This document shows positions 35,782 to 43,995 of a stretch of DNA of 64,000 nt, piece by piece. Both the position numbers and the translations under genes were made by a program. This stretch comes from Bacteroidota bacterium (GTDB lineage: Bacteria; Bacteroidota; Bacteroidia; 2-12-FULL-35-15). Positions within the stretch are counted from its first letter, which is position 1. The number at the start of each line of letters is the position of its first letter. The notes under the pieces are model-generated. The model ran no database searches, had not been told where the DNA came from, and saw only the letters and a list, made by a program, of their open reading frames with translations. The stretch lies in NCBI GenBank assembly GCA_016722565.1, contig JADKIU010000001.1:1-64000 (forward strand), written 5' to 3'.

Positions 35782-37056
35782 ATGAAAAATATAATCTTCA
35801 TGGCAGCCCTTGCAACATCCATCGTATTTGCATCCTGCAACAGCAATAAAACCGAAACTCACGGTGAAGAAACAGAGCATCACGATGAACACGAAAACAC
35901 CAACACGGAAATGCTTACAGCCGAGCAAATGAAATCTATAAAAATAGAATTTGGCAGCATTGAGAAAAAGCAACTCACCGCCTCACTTAAAGCCAACGGA
36001 ATTTTAAAAGTGCCAAATCAAAACAGAGCAAATGCCACAGCATCATTGGGCGGTGTAATAAAATCTATTTTGGTTCAAACAGGAAATTCGGTTAGTAAAG
36101 GACAAACCATTGCCACCATTTCAAACAATTCTTTTATCACAATGCAAGAGGAATATTTAAGTGTTTCTTCAAAAACAGAATTGGCACAATTGGAATTTGC
36201 CCGACAAAAAGAATTGCAACAAGGCAACGCAGGAGCATTGAAAAATTTGCAGTCAGCCGATGCTGAACTTAAAACATTGAAGGCAAGAAAAGCGAGTTTG
36301 CAAAAGCAGTTAGAACTTATTGGTATCAACACCGCTTCACTCACAAGCGAAAATATCCAATCAGTTGTAAATATTTCAAGCCCCATAAACGGCACAATAA
36401 GCAATGTAATGGTAAACATCGGCAGCTATGTAGATGCCAACAACCCCATTGCCGAAATAGTGGATAACAGCCAACTGCATCTGGATTTGTATGTGTATGA
36501 AAAGGATTTGCAAAAACTCAAAGTTGGGCAAACTATTCACTTTACGCTAACCAACAACCCTGGTAAAGAATATGATGCCGATGTTTACGCCATTAGTAAC
36601 ACCTTTGAACAAAACACAAAAGCCATTGCCGTTCATGCAATGGTGAAAGGGAACAAGCAAGGATTGATTGACGGAATGAGCATAACTGCATTAGTAAGTT
36701 TAGAAAATGCTACTGTTGATGCCGTGCCTACCAATGCCATTGTAAACCACGAAGGGCAGGACTATATTTTTATTGTTACCGATGCTCATAGCGAAGAAGA
36801 ACACCACAGCGAAACTGAAACAGCCGAACACAAACACGATGAAAGCGGACATCAGCATAGCGAAAAAGAAGAACCTGAACACAAAGAAGAAGGAACAACT
36901 TTTGAAAAAATTCCAATTCGTAAAGGCACTACCGATGTAGGTTACAGTGAAATTACTTTGCTCAAAGAAATTCCTGCCAACAGCAAAGTAGTTGTGAATG
37001 GAGCATTTTTCATTCTTGCAAAAATGAATAATAAAGGCGAGGCACACGCACATTAA
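35782..37056 (+). CDS. RND efflux periplasmic adaptor (CusB/CzcB-like), His-rich
   Basis: 424 residues. A lipoprotein signal (IVFASC|NSN) is followed by a His/Glu-rich segment, a barrel-sandwich/lipoyl domain (GGVIKSILVQTGNSVSKGQ), a helical hairpin, a beta-barrel (VGQTIHFTLTNNPGKEYDADV) and a second His-rich insertion (about residues 335-375: EEHHSETETAEHKHDESGHQ) that may bind metal. It links the inner-membrane pump to the outer-membrane factor. Overall fit to the CzcB/CusB family is clear. Confidence 0.9.
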   Translation: MKNIIFMAALATSIVFASCNSNKTETHGEETEHHDEHENTNTEMLTAEQMKSIKIEFGSIEKKQLTASLKANGILKVPNQNRANATASLGGVIKSILVQTGNSVSKGQTIATISNNSFITMQEEYLSVSSKTELAQLEFARQKELQQGNAGALKNLQSADAELKTLKARKASLQKQLELIGINTASLTSENIQSVVNISSPINGTISNVMVNIGSYVDANNPIAEIVDNSQLHLDLYVYEKDLQKLKVGQTIHFTLTNNPGKEYDADVYAISNTFEQNTKAIAVHAMVKGNKQGLIDGMSITALVSLENATVDAVPTNAIVNHEGQDYIFIVTDAHSEEEHHSETETAEHKHDESGHQHSEKEEPEHKEEGTTFEKIPIRKGTTDVGYSEITLLKEIPANSKVVVNGAFFILAKMNNKGEAHAH

Positions 37057-37067
37057 AATTTAAAACA

Positions 37068-37457
37068 ATGAAATTCAACACATCAATGCCAACATCACTA
37101 AAACCATATTTTCAAAAGGAACTAACCGAAGCTGAAAACACCTTTACCAAAAGGCATTTTCAGCAAAGTTGGCGACACTTAGAACGGGCACACATACTTG
37201 GACAGCCCTATCCAATTGCACATTCTTTTGTGCATTGGAAAATGTTAGAGTTCGGCATCAAAACAAAAAATACAAAAGAAATTATCGGACAAATTCCCCG
37301 CCTTTTAATAGGTGGCGTAAAATCCTTTGTCGGGAACATTCCACTTGGAAATACAGGCGGAGCTAATGTTCCGCCACTGCAACCAATGGAAATACCCGAA
37401 GATTTATTAATCATTATTCAAACACATTCAAGCAATGAAATTACCAATCAACGATAA
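37068..37457 (+). CDS. DUF3703-domain protein
   Basis: 129 residues; no signal peptide. LKPYFQKELTEAENTFTKRHFQQSWRHLERAHILGQPYPIAHSFVHWKMLEFGIKTKN matches the DUF3703 family, often found beside heavy-metal efflux genes. Conserved His residues could be metal ligands. The molecular role is unknown. It overlaps the P-type ATPase gene by 23 nt, so the two are translationally linked. Confidence 0.75.
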   Translation: MKFNTSMPTSLKPYFQKELTEAENTFTKRHFQQSWRHLERAHILGQPYPIAHSFVHWKMLEFGIKTKNTKEIIGQIPRLLIGGVKSFVGNIPLGNTGGANVPPLQPMEIPEDLLIIIQTHSSNEITNQR

Positions 37458-39321
37458 AAAATTCATTTTTCTACTTTCAGCAATCATAATAGTAGTTGCG
37501 TTAGAAATTCTTTCAATCATCGGCATTCATATTCCAATGCCTTATGCACCATTTGTTTTCGCTGCATTCATTTTAGGCATTGGCTACAATGTTTTGTGGA
37601 ACGGTTTAAAAGCAATCTTCAAACTCCAATTCAGTAGCATCAATTTACTAATGACAATTGCAGTTATTGGAGCATTTTATTTAGGCGAATATCCCGAAGC
37701 AGCAGTAGTAATAGTATTGTATGTTTTAGGTGAACGCTTGGAAGATATTGGAATTGAAAATTCAAAATCTGCATTAGATGAATTAGTAAGCAAAGCACCA
37801 AAGACCGCTTTTGTAAAATCAGAAAACGCAAATGTTGCCATTGATAAAATTACAGTCGGCACAATCATTCAAGTTAAAGCAGGTGAAATGATACCGCTTG
37901 ACGGAAAAATAATTTCAGGAGAAACCACCGTTGACGAAGCTGCCATCACAGGCGAACCCATACCCAAAGACAAACACACAGGCGACAATCTTTTTGCAGG
38001 AACACTAAACAAAAATGGTTTTATAGAAATAGAAACAACAAAACTTTCTGTTGATACAACTTTCTCAAAAATCATTCGCCTCACCTTTGAAGCACAGGGC
38101 AATAAAAGCGAAACACAAAAATTCATTCAGCAATTTTCAAAGTATTACACACCTTCCATTATTGCAATGGCAATTTTAGTTTTCGTAATTCCTGTTTTCG
38201 TTTTGCAATTAGACCTCAATCATTGGTTGCAACAGGCAATTACACTTTTGGTTATCGCTTGTCCGTGTGCATTAGTCATATCAACACCCGTTGCAATCTA
38301 TGCAGCCATCGGGAACGCATCAGCAAAAGGAGCATTAGTAAAGGGCGGAAAATACATCGAAGCATTGGCAAGCATCAAAGCAATTGCATTAGATAAAACA
38401 CGAACCATTACTTTTGGAAATCCGATTGTATCAGATGTATTTCCTTTAAACGGAACAACCCGTGAAGAACTTTTGGCTTGCACCGCAGGAGCAGAAATAT
38501 TTTCAGAACACCCATTAGCACAAGCCATTGTTGATGCAAGTAAAAAAGAAGGATTTGAACCACACAAAACCGAAGCATTTAAAAGCATAATGGGCAAAGG
38601 TGCGACTGCAAAATGTTTGGTGTGTGAAGACGAAACAATTTATGTAGGCAAGTTAGATTTCATAAATGAACATCAACCTGTTGACAAAGAAGCCGAGAAA
38701 ATTGTAGCAGAACTTTCAGCACAAGGCAAAACAAGTGTAGTCGTAAGTTTTGGCGAAGGTGTGGCAGGTATTATAGGTTTAATGGACGAAATAAAACCCG
38801 ACAGTGCAGCAGCATTAAAAGAAATAGAAGTAATGAACATAGAACCCGTTATGCTTACAGGCGACAGCGAAAAAGCAGCAAACTATATTGCACAGCAAGT
38901 CGGCATCAAAAAAATATTCGGAAATATGTTACCCGAAAACAAAGCCGACAAAATCAAAGAACTTTTACAGCAGTATAAATTCGTAGCAATGGTAGGCGAT
39001 GGCATAAACGATGCACCAGCTTTAGCACAATCCACCGTAGGAATAGCTATGGGAGCAGCAGGCAGCGACACAGCAATAGAAACCGCAAATATTGCATTGA
39101 TGAACGACAAACTTTCACTCATACCGTTTTTAATTCGGTTAAGTCAAAAAACATTACGCAGAATAAAACTCAACACCATTGGAGCAATAGCAGTAAAATT
39201 GATATTCATAACACTTGCATTCATCGGTTACAGCAATTTAGTTTTTGCAATTGCCGCAGACGTGGGAGTAACGCTAATAGTAATTTTGACGAGTTTACGA
39301 CTGATGAATTACAAAGGATAA
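37435..39321 (+). CDS. Heavy-metal translocating P1B-type ATPase (Cd/Zn/Co/Pb class)
   Basis: 628 residues; no N-terminal HMA domain. Present are the actuator TGEPIPKDKHTGD, the membrane metal-site motif ACPCALVIST, the phosphorylation site, SEHPLAQAIVDAS (the HP motif) and the hinge MVGDGINDAPALAQSTVGIAMG. It would export divalent soft metals from the cytoplasm, complementing the periplasmic RND pump. Odd point: the phosphorylation motif reads DKTRT instead of the near-universal DKTGT (codons near 38392-38406). The other catalytic motifs are intact, so the protein is probably functional or a family variant. Confidence 0.88.
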   Translation: MKLPINDKKFIFLLSAIIIVVALEILSIIGIHIPMPYAPFVFAAFILGIGYNVLWNGLKAIFKLQFSSINLLMTIAVIGAFYLGEYPEAAVVIVLYVLGERLEDIGIENSKSALDELVSKAPKTAFVKSENANVAIDKITVGTIIQVKAGEMIPLDGKIISGETTVDEAAITGEPIPKDKHTGDNLFAGTLNKNGFIEIETTKLSVDTTFSKIIRLTFEAQGNKSETQKFIQQFSKYYTPSIIAMAILVFVIPVFVLQLDLNHWLQQAITLLVIACPCALVISTPVAIYAAIGNASAKGALVKGGKYIEALASIKAIALDKTRTITFGNPIVSDVFPLNGTTREELLACTAGAEIFSEHPLAQAIVDASKKEGFEPHKTEAFKSIMGKGATAKCLVCEDETIYVGKLDFINEHQPVDKEAEKIVAELSAQGKTSVVVSFGEGVAGIIGLMDEIKPDSAAALKEIEVMNIEPVMLTGDSEKAANYIAQQVGIKKIFGNMLPENKADKIKELLQQYKFVAMVGDGINDAPALAQSTVGIAMGAAGSDTAIETANIALMNDKLSLIPFLIRLSQKTLRRIKLNTIGAIAVKLIFITLAFIGYSNLVFAIAADVGVTLIVILTSLRLMNYKG

Positions 39322-39367
39322 AATGGAGAGACCTGCAAACCCAAAACCGTCTGCATCTAAAGCCAAC

Positions 39368-39431
39368 GCATTTGCACTCACATTTGCTTTTGCCTCAACG
39401 CACAGGCAGACGCAGCAAAAGTAAAAGAGAG
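39368..39431. repeat. Long inverted repeat right of the metal-efflux genes
   Basis: TTGCACTCACATTTGCTTTTGC is mirrored by GCAGCAAAAGTAAAAGAGAG plus TGCAA, with about 20 of 24 paired positions. It lies in the gene-free stretch 39322-39507 after the P-type ATPase. It shows no AAC/GTT ends and is not similar in sequence to the repeat at 30852-30917. Confidence 0.5.
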
Positions 39432-39509
39432 TGCAAGCAACCGCACCCGTTCATCGCAGACAGACCCTGCAAACACGACCGACAACACTTCGGACGGACA
39501 GAAGGGCAG

Positions 39510-39641
39510 CTGATAACAGCGGTTTGGCAAAAGTGGCGGTTCTGTGCTTCGTAGGACAGTTTTTCGTAAATTTGAAGTGTGTGCTTCATATTAAAATTCA
39601 ATGGTAAAACGCCACCTTCGCCAAGCCGCAAAACGTTATAC
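39510..39641 (+). repeat. attC-like cassette site 3
   Basis: The left end is CTGATAAC (39510-39517) and the right end GTTATAC (39635-39641). Arms GCGGTTTGGCAAAAGTGGCG (39519-39538) and the inverse at 39610-39629 match at 17 of 20 positions. The 1-nt/5-nt asymmetry is again present. 132 bp in total. Confidence 0.72.
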
Positions 39642-39686
39642 ACAATGCGCCAAGGAGACACACGAAAAGACATTCTACCAAAAATT

Positions 39687-40895
39687 ATGACATTTAGACC
39701 TAAAAACATTTTTTTTTACCTTCAAACAAATCAATGGATTATTATAGGACTACTTTTCCTGCTTTCTCTTTTATTGTCCCTTCAAAATATAAGTCTTGGC
39801 GTAAAGAATTTCGGGGGGGGTCAAAATACGCACTACAATAATTATGTGCTTTTTAAAAATTCGTTTTTTCATTTGGTTGAAAATAAAAATTTGTATAGTT
39901 ATTATTGCAATGAATATGCTGACTTGTATAAATATAGTCCAACGTTTGCAAGTATTATGGCAGTCTTCTACTATTTACCTGACAGCATAGGACTCATTGT
40001 TTGGAACTCATTAAACATTTTCGTCTTGTATTACGCTCTTTATTCAATTAAATCAATTGATCCATCAAGAAAAATAATTATAATCCTGTATCTTCTGTTT
40101 GAATTAATACTATCAACACAAAACTCACAATGCAATAGTATGTTAGCGGGTTTGACAATTACGGCTTTTAATATGTTGGAAAAAGGTAAAAATACGCAGG
40201 CCACTCTATTTATTGTACTAGGCACTTTTATTAAAATTTATTCTATTGTTGGTTGTGTTTTGTTATTGCTTTATCCAAACAAACTTAAATCTATCCTTTC
40301 CTTATCAGTATGGCTTGTATTATTCTTTTTGCTTCCTTTGTTAGTTGTTGACTTTTCTGAACTCATTTGGCAATATAAAAATTGGTACACCTTACTTGGA
40401 GCAGACCAAAACGAATCAATTGGTATGAGTTTTTTCTCATTTACGCAATTTGCATTTCCTTTGAATTACTTCAAATTAATAACCCTAGCATTTGGAACAA
40501 TTATTATTTTCACGCCACTATTAAAATTTAAACTATTTGCATGCCAACAGTTCAGATTGCAATACATGGCTTTAATATTAATTTGGATGGTTGTGTTTAA
40601 TTACAAAGCAGAATCACCCACCTATGTGATAGCTATGGCTGGAATTGGAGTTTGGCTATTCACATCAAAAAAATCAAAAATTAATTCAATCCTTGCAATA
40701 TTGACTCTTCTTTTTACATCTATTTGGTTTACCGACATTATTCCTAATTCAATTAAAAATAATTTTATTGACTTAAAATTCATCAAATCATTCTTTCCAA
40801 TTTTAATTCTTATTAAGCTTTATTTTGACCTAATTTTTAAAAACATTGACAATAAAGAGGGGGATACAAATCTGTATGTGGCACATAGTGTATAA
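39687..40895 (+). CDS. Multi-pass membrane protein, GT87/DUF2029-like
   Basis: 402 residues from ATG 39687 (MTFRPKNIFFYL); ATG 39645 is possible but lies next to the cassette core. About ten membrane helices with FGGGQNTHYNNYVLFKNSFFHLVENKNLYSYY...YKYSPTFASIMAVFYYLP, resembling DUF2029/GT87 polyprenyl-phosphate-mannose dependent transferases. Acceptor unknown. A one-gene cassette between sites 3 and 4; its TAA stop (40893-40895) falls within the left core of site 4. Confidence 0.65.
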   Translation: MTFRPKNIFFYLQTNQWIIIGLLFLLSLLLSLQNISLGVKNFGGGQNTHYNNYVLFKNSFFHLVENKNLYSYYCNEYADLYKYSPTFASIMAVFYYLPDSIGLIVWNSLNIFVLYYALYSIKSIDPSRKIIIILYLLFELILSTQNSQCNSMLAGLTITAFNMLEKGKNTQATLFIVLGTFIKIYSIVGCVLLLLYPNKLKSILSLSVWLVLFFLLPLLVVDFSELIWQYKNWYTLLGADQNESIGMSFFSFTQFAFPLNYFKLITLAFGTIIIFTPLLKFKLFACQQFRLQYMALILIWMVVFNYKAESPTYVIAMAGIGVWLFTSKKSKINSILAILTLLFTSIWFTDIIPNSIKNNFIDLKFIKSFFPILILIKLYFDLIFKNIDNKEGDTNLYVAHSV

Positions 40896-40984
40896 CAAAA
40901 AGCAAACGTGATTTTTTGCGTGTTAACGCTCAAATGCATAACTTGGACAAGCAAAAAACTACACCTGCTAGGAAAACGTTAGTG
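40889..40984 (+). repeat. attC-like cassette site 4
   Basis: The left end is TATAAC (40891-40896) and the right end GTTAGTG (40978-40984). Arms 40902-40919 and 40951-40968 match at 13 of 18 positions, including eight consecutive bases TTTTTTGC, with the same asymmetry as sites 1-3. At 96 bp it is shorter than the others. Confidence 0.58.
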
Positions 40985-41005
40985 GTAAGCGTAAAAAAAT
41001 AACCT

Positions 41006-41464
41006 ATGAATATAGAATCATTATTTTCCACCTCTTTTGATACGTTTAAAGTGTTTAATAAATGAGACATTCAACAAGCTAGTTTGACTAACAACAATTC
41101 CCCTAAAAGTGTATGGCAAATATTAAATCATTTAATAATTTGGCAAGACAATCAACTAAATAGGCTGGGTGACATCACGACAGAAGATATAAATGAAATT
41201 GACACATGGCGCGCAGACAAAAACATAACAGACCAAAGCATACTAAATGACAACATAGCAAAGTTTGAAAAGCAAATTGAAAATGTTAAAGTGGAACTAG
41301 GCAAAATGACAATGGACCAAAAAGGCATTGAGCAGAAGTTAAAAATAGTTCAAGACTTAACAGTTCATTTATCATTCCATTTGGGCGAAATAGTTTTAAT
41401 AATGCGACAAAATGGACACTATCCAATGCCAAGCGAAATGCAATCTTTTCTAACCGCAGAATAA
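41006..41464 (+). pseudogene. DinB-family protein gene interrupted by an in-frame TGA
   Basis: ATG 41006 reads MNIESLFSTSFDTFKVFNK, then TGA (41063-41065), then continues in the same frame to 41464 (DIQQASLTNNNSPKSVWQILNHLIIWQDNQLN...). The joined product of about 152 residues has the size and helix pattern of DinB-like four-helix proteins, with a His in LNHLIIWQ and HLSFHLGEI that could bind metal. A shorter product could start at TTG 41084 but lacks the first helix. I infer a nonsense mutation or sequencing error. It is a one-gene cassette following site 4. Confidence 0.6.
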
Positions 41465-41485
41465 AATGCCAGCTATTAGCAACAT

Positions 41486-41599
41486 CTAAAACTTATACGG
41501 GCAGACATCGAAGCATTTGCAAATTCAAGGTCGCTCCGCGAAAAGTATTTTCATTTTGCAAATGCATAGAAACATAGTATCTTTATTTAAACGTTTCGG
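41486..41599 (+). repeat. Degenerate attC-like cassette site 5
   Basis: CTAAAAC (41486-41492) and GTTTCGG (41593-41599) are near inverses, and the interior has a perfect 11-bp inverted repeat GCATTTGCAAA/TTTGCAAATGC. The outer arms pair poorly and the right core lacks the A of GTTA, so this is the weakest full-length site. 114 bp in total. Confidence 0.35.
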
Positions 41600-41727
41600 T
41601 AGACGAGTGTTCCAAAACCGCACAAGTTCTAGCTGCAAACCTTTAGCAAAAGGTTATTTGAACATATTTTTCTATCGACATTTTTTAAAATGTAACATAA
41701 TTGTTTGACAATAAAAAGGACATATCG

Positions 41728-42669
41728 GTGTATAAAGCAATCATATTTCTATCCATTTTACTTTCTGGAAACTTTGGTTTTTCTCAAAACGGAACTATTA
41801 TTGAGGAACAAGTTTATTATCTATCTGACTCATTAATTAATTCTAAAATCAAGGAGTTCCCAAATCATAGAGAAAACTGTTCAAGCGTAATTTGTAAACG
41901 AATTGTATATCAAAGTGATTCCATTGCTGTAAAAGGTTATTTAATACAACCTAAAGCAGCAGGGTTCTATCCTTGCATCATATACAACAGAGGTGGTCAT
42001 GGAGAATTTTCGAATATGACAGACGCATTCACTGGTAAATTAATTGAATATGCCTCAATGGGCTTTGTCGTAATCGCAACACAATACCGAGGTGGCTGTT
42101 CTGACTGTGAAGGGAATGATGAAATAGGTGGAAAAGATATAAATGATGTGATGAACCTTTTTCCAATAATTGACCACATGTCAAATGTGGATACCTCTAG
42201 AATAGTGATGATTGGAGCTAGCAGAGGAGGTATAAACACTTGTCAGGCTCTTACAAAGACAAATCGAATTAAACTTGCCATTCTCATGTATAGTCCAGCT
42301 AATCTATTCACGAATGTGAGTAAAAATCCCGAGATGGAAAACGTTGTTTTGCCTCAATTTCTGCCTGATTATTGGAAGAATAGGGATTCAATTTTAATTG
42401 CTCGCTCACCCGTTTTTTGGACCAACAAGTTTTCCAAAAATACGAACGTTGTAATATTACATGGAACAGATGACAAAAGAGCATTCTATGAAGAAGCACT
42501 GCAACTGTATGAAAATTTAATGAAGAATGATGTTAATGTAATACTAGAAACTTTTCAGAATGGAAACCATGGGTTAACTTCTGATAGAGAATTATATTGG
42601 CAAATAAGCAGATATTACTTAGAATTAATTAAAGAAAAAAAGAGCATAACAAAGTATAAGCGGAATTAA
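41728..42669 (+). CDS. Secreted alpha/beta hydrolase, S9-peptidase-like
   Basis: About 313 residues from GTG 41728 (a TTG at 41701 would add nine); signal peptide YKAIIFLSILLSGNFGFSQ. The fold shows YPCIIYNRGGHGEFSN, the oxyanion region, the nucleophile elbow GASRGGIN, an acid in LHGTDDKRAF and the catalytic His in QNGNHGL, matching prolyl-oligopeptidase/dienelactone-hydrolase type enzymes. Substrate unknown. It is related to the N-terminal half of the protein two cassettes on (43996-45777). Confidence 0.7.
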   Translation: MYKAIIFLSILLSGNFGFSQNGTIIEEQVYYLSDSLINSKIKEFPNHRENCSSVICKRIVYQSDSIAVKGYLIQPKAAGFYPCIIYNRGGHGEFSNMTDAFTGKLIEYASMGFVVIATQYRGGCSDCEGNDEIGGKDINDVMNLFPIIDHMSNVDTSRIVMIGASRGGINTCQALTKTNRIKLAILMYSPANLFTNVSKNPEMENVVLPQFLPDYWKNRDSILIARSPVFWTNKFSKNTNVVILHGTDDKRAFYEEALQLYENLMKNDVNVILETFQNGNHGLTSDRELYWQISRYYLELIKEKKSITKYKRN

Positions 42670-42708
42670 AACGACTAGGCAGAACAACGTTGGACAATAG
42701 AGAGCCCT

Positions 42709-42844
42709 TTGTTAACAACACATATGCAATAAACGCGGGCGAAGCTAAAACTTTTAAGTTCGACTTTTCATTTTTAACTTTGAAGCTGGTTGGTAGCGAA
42801 GCACCCTAAAATCGAGCACTTCGCAAAGCTGCAGACCGTTATAA
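42709..42844 (+). repeat. attC-like cassette site 6
   Basis: The left core is TTAAC (42712-42716) and the right core GTTATAA (42838-42844). The stem is imperfect (GCGAAG shared in both arms), with a second internal pairing GAAGCT/AGCTTC-like further in. 136 bp in total, the same length class as sites 1-3. Confidence 0.48.
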
Positions 42845-42916
42845 CCATCCTAAATGAAGTGTTTTGTTTGACTGATTTAACACGCACTTTATTTGACAAA
42901 CGTTATTCATCAATTT

Positions 42917-43801
42917 ATGATAATTGTAAAAATAAATAAATCTTTGAAATGGTTAGCTATCATTTTATTTTGTTTGGCTTCTAATAAAATGAATTCACAA
43001 ATTAGAATTGAAACAATTGATTCATTAGATATTTATGGCAACACCAAAAAAGCATTACAATTGACATTAGAATACATAAGTGTTCATGGATATAATAAAT
43101 CGTTAGCATATAACACTGCTTGTCGTTATGCTAAAGTTGGAAATGTTGATTCAGCATTCATCTTCTTAGATTATGCTATGAATTTAGGCTTAAAAGAAAT
43201 CTATTTTTTAGTTGATGATGATTTGAACGTTTTACGAAATGAAGACCGGTGGAAACGAATAACAAAAATAGTTGAAGATGAATTTAAGAAGAAAAATAGT
43301 TCCATTTTGAAGCCAGAATTAGCTATCGAAATATGTAAGATGGGATTCAAAGATCAAAATGGTCGTCAAAAAATTTTACGCTCAGAACAAATTGGTGAAA
43401 AAAAATCAACACTTGACAGTCTATGGACAATTCAATATAAGCAGGATTCTATAAGTTGTGAATACATCACGAATCTTATTCATCATAATTCAATGTTATT
43501 TCCAAGTATTTCAGAAATCGGCAATACAGCTAGCAGGTATGCCTTTTTAATGTTGCAACATTCCAGTTATGATGTAAGAAAAAAACACTACAAAACCATA
43601 AAAATGGCAATGGAAAACAATCATTTAGAAAAAAAATATTTTGCTATGTACCTCGATCGATTACTCATTGATGAAGGGAAAAAACAACTTTATGGTACAC
43701 AAATGCAAAAAAACAATGAAGGTGAACTCACATTATTCCCTGTAAAAAGAAAATTCAATATGAATAGAAGAAGGTCTAAGCTTGGGTTAGCTAAAATATA
43801 A
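42917..43801 (+). CDS. Secreted DUF6624-type protein with TPR-like N-terminus
   Basis: About 294 residues from ATG 42917; a TTG at 42893 would add eight. A signal peptide (LKWLAIILFCLASNKMNS) is followed by TPR-like helices (SLAYNTACRYAKVGNVDSAFIFLDYAMNLG) and a C-terminal domain with FPSISEIGNTASRYAFLMLQHS and KKYFAMYLDRLLIDEGKKQLYGTQ, the hallmarks of DUF6624. Function unknown. A one-gene cassette between sites 6 and 7. Confidence 0.65.
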   Translation: MIIVKINKSLKWLAIILFCLASNKMNSQIRIETIDSLDIYGNTKKALQLTLEYISVHGYNKSLAYNTACRYAKVGNVDSAFIFLDYAMNLGLKEIYFLVDDDLNVLRNEDRWKRITKIVEDEFKKKNSSILKPELAIEICKMGFKDQNGRQKILRSEQIGEKKSTLDSLWTIQYKQDSISCEYITNLIHHNSMLFPSISEIGNTASRYAFLMLQHSSYDVRKKHYKTIKMAMENNHLEKKYFAMYLDRLLIDEGKKQLYGTQMQKNNEGELTLFPVKRKFNMNRRRSKLGLAKI

Positions 43802-43840
43802 ACGTTGAAATTGAAAACGGCTCAAAAAATAAAGGCGCGC

Positions 43841-43968
43841 ATTATAACAGTGCTTATGGTTCTGCCATCATTGTTCTTCGAATTATAGTGCAGAGATTAA
43901 GTGGAATATTTGTAGTTTTGAATAAGGTTTTACAAGGGGTAGCATTGCCTGGGTATGAAACGTTACAA
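43841..43968 (+). repeat. attC-like cassette site 7
   Basis: The left core is ATTATAAC (43841-43848) and the right core GTTACAA (43962-43968). The arms pair only partially. Length (128 bp), position 40 bp after one gene and 34 bp before the next, and the core bases fit the series. Confidence 0.42.
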
Positions 43969-43995
43969 GCAGCCTTTATCAAATGACTTTTGCTA

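Noticed and set aside
41063..41065. TGA in the DinB-like gene as a selenocysteine codon
   Set aside because: No SECIS-like hairpin is evident after it, no sel genes are in view, and no Sec-containing DinB family is known to me.
42642..42698. Additional short attC ending GTTGGAC at 42689
   Set aside because: The core fits GTTRRRY, but the flanks between it and the upstream CATAAC do not pair convincingly and the stretch overlaps the end of a coding region.
29458..43968. Spaced palindromes read as a CRISPR array or as one MITE family
   Set aside because: Spacing is kilobases rather than tens of bases, and stem sequences differ between sites; only the ends and geometry are shared.
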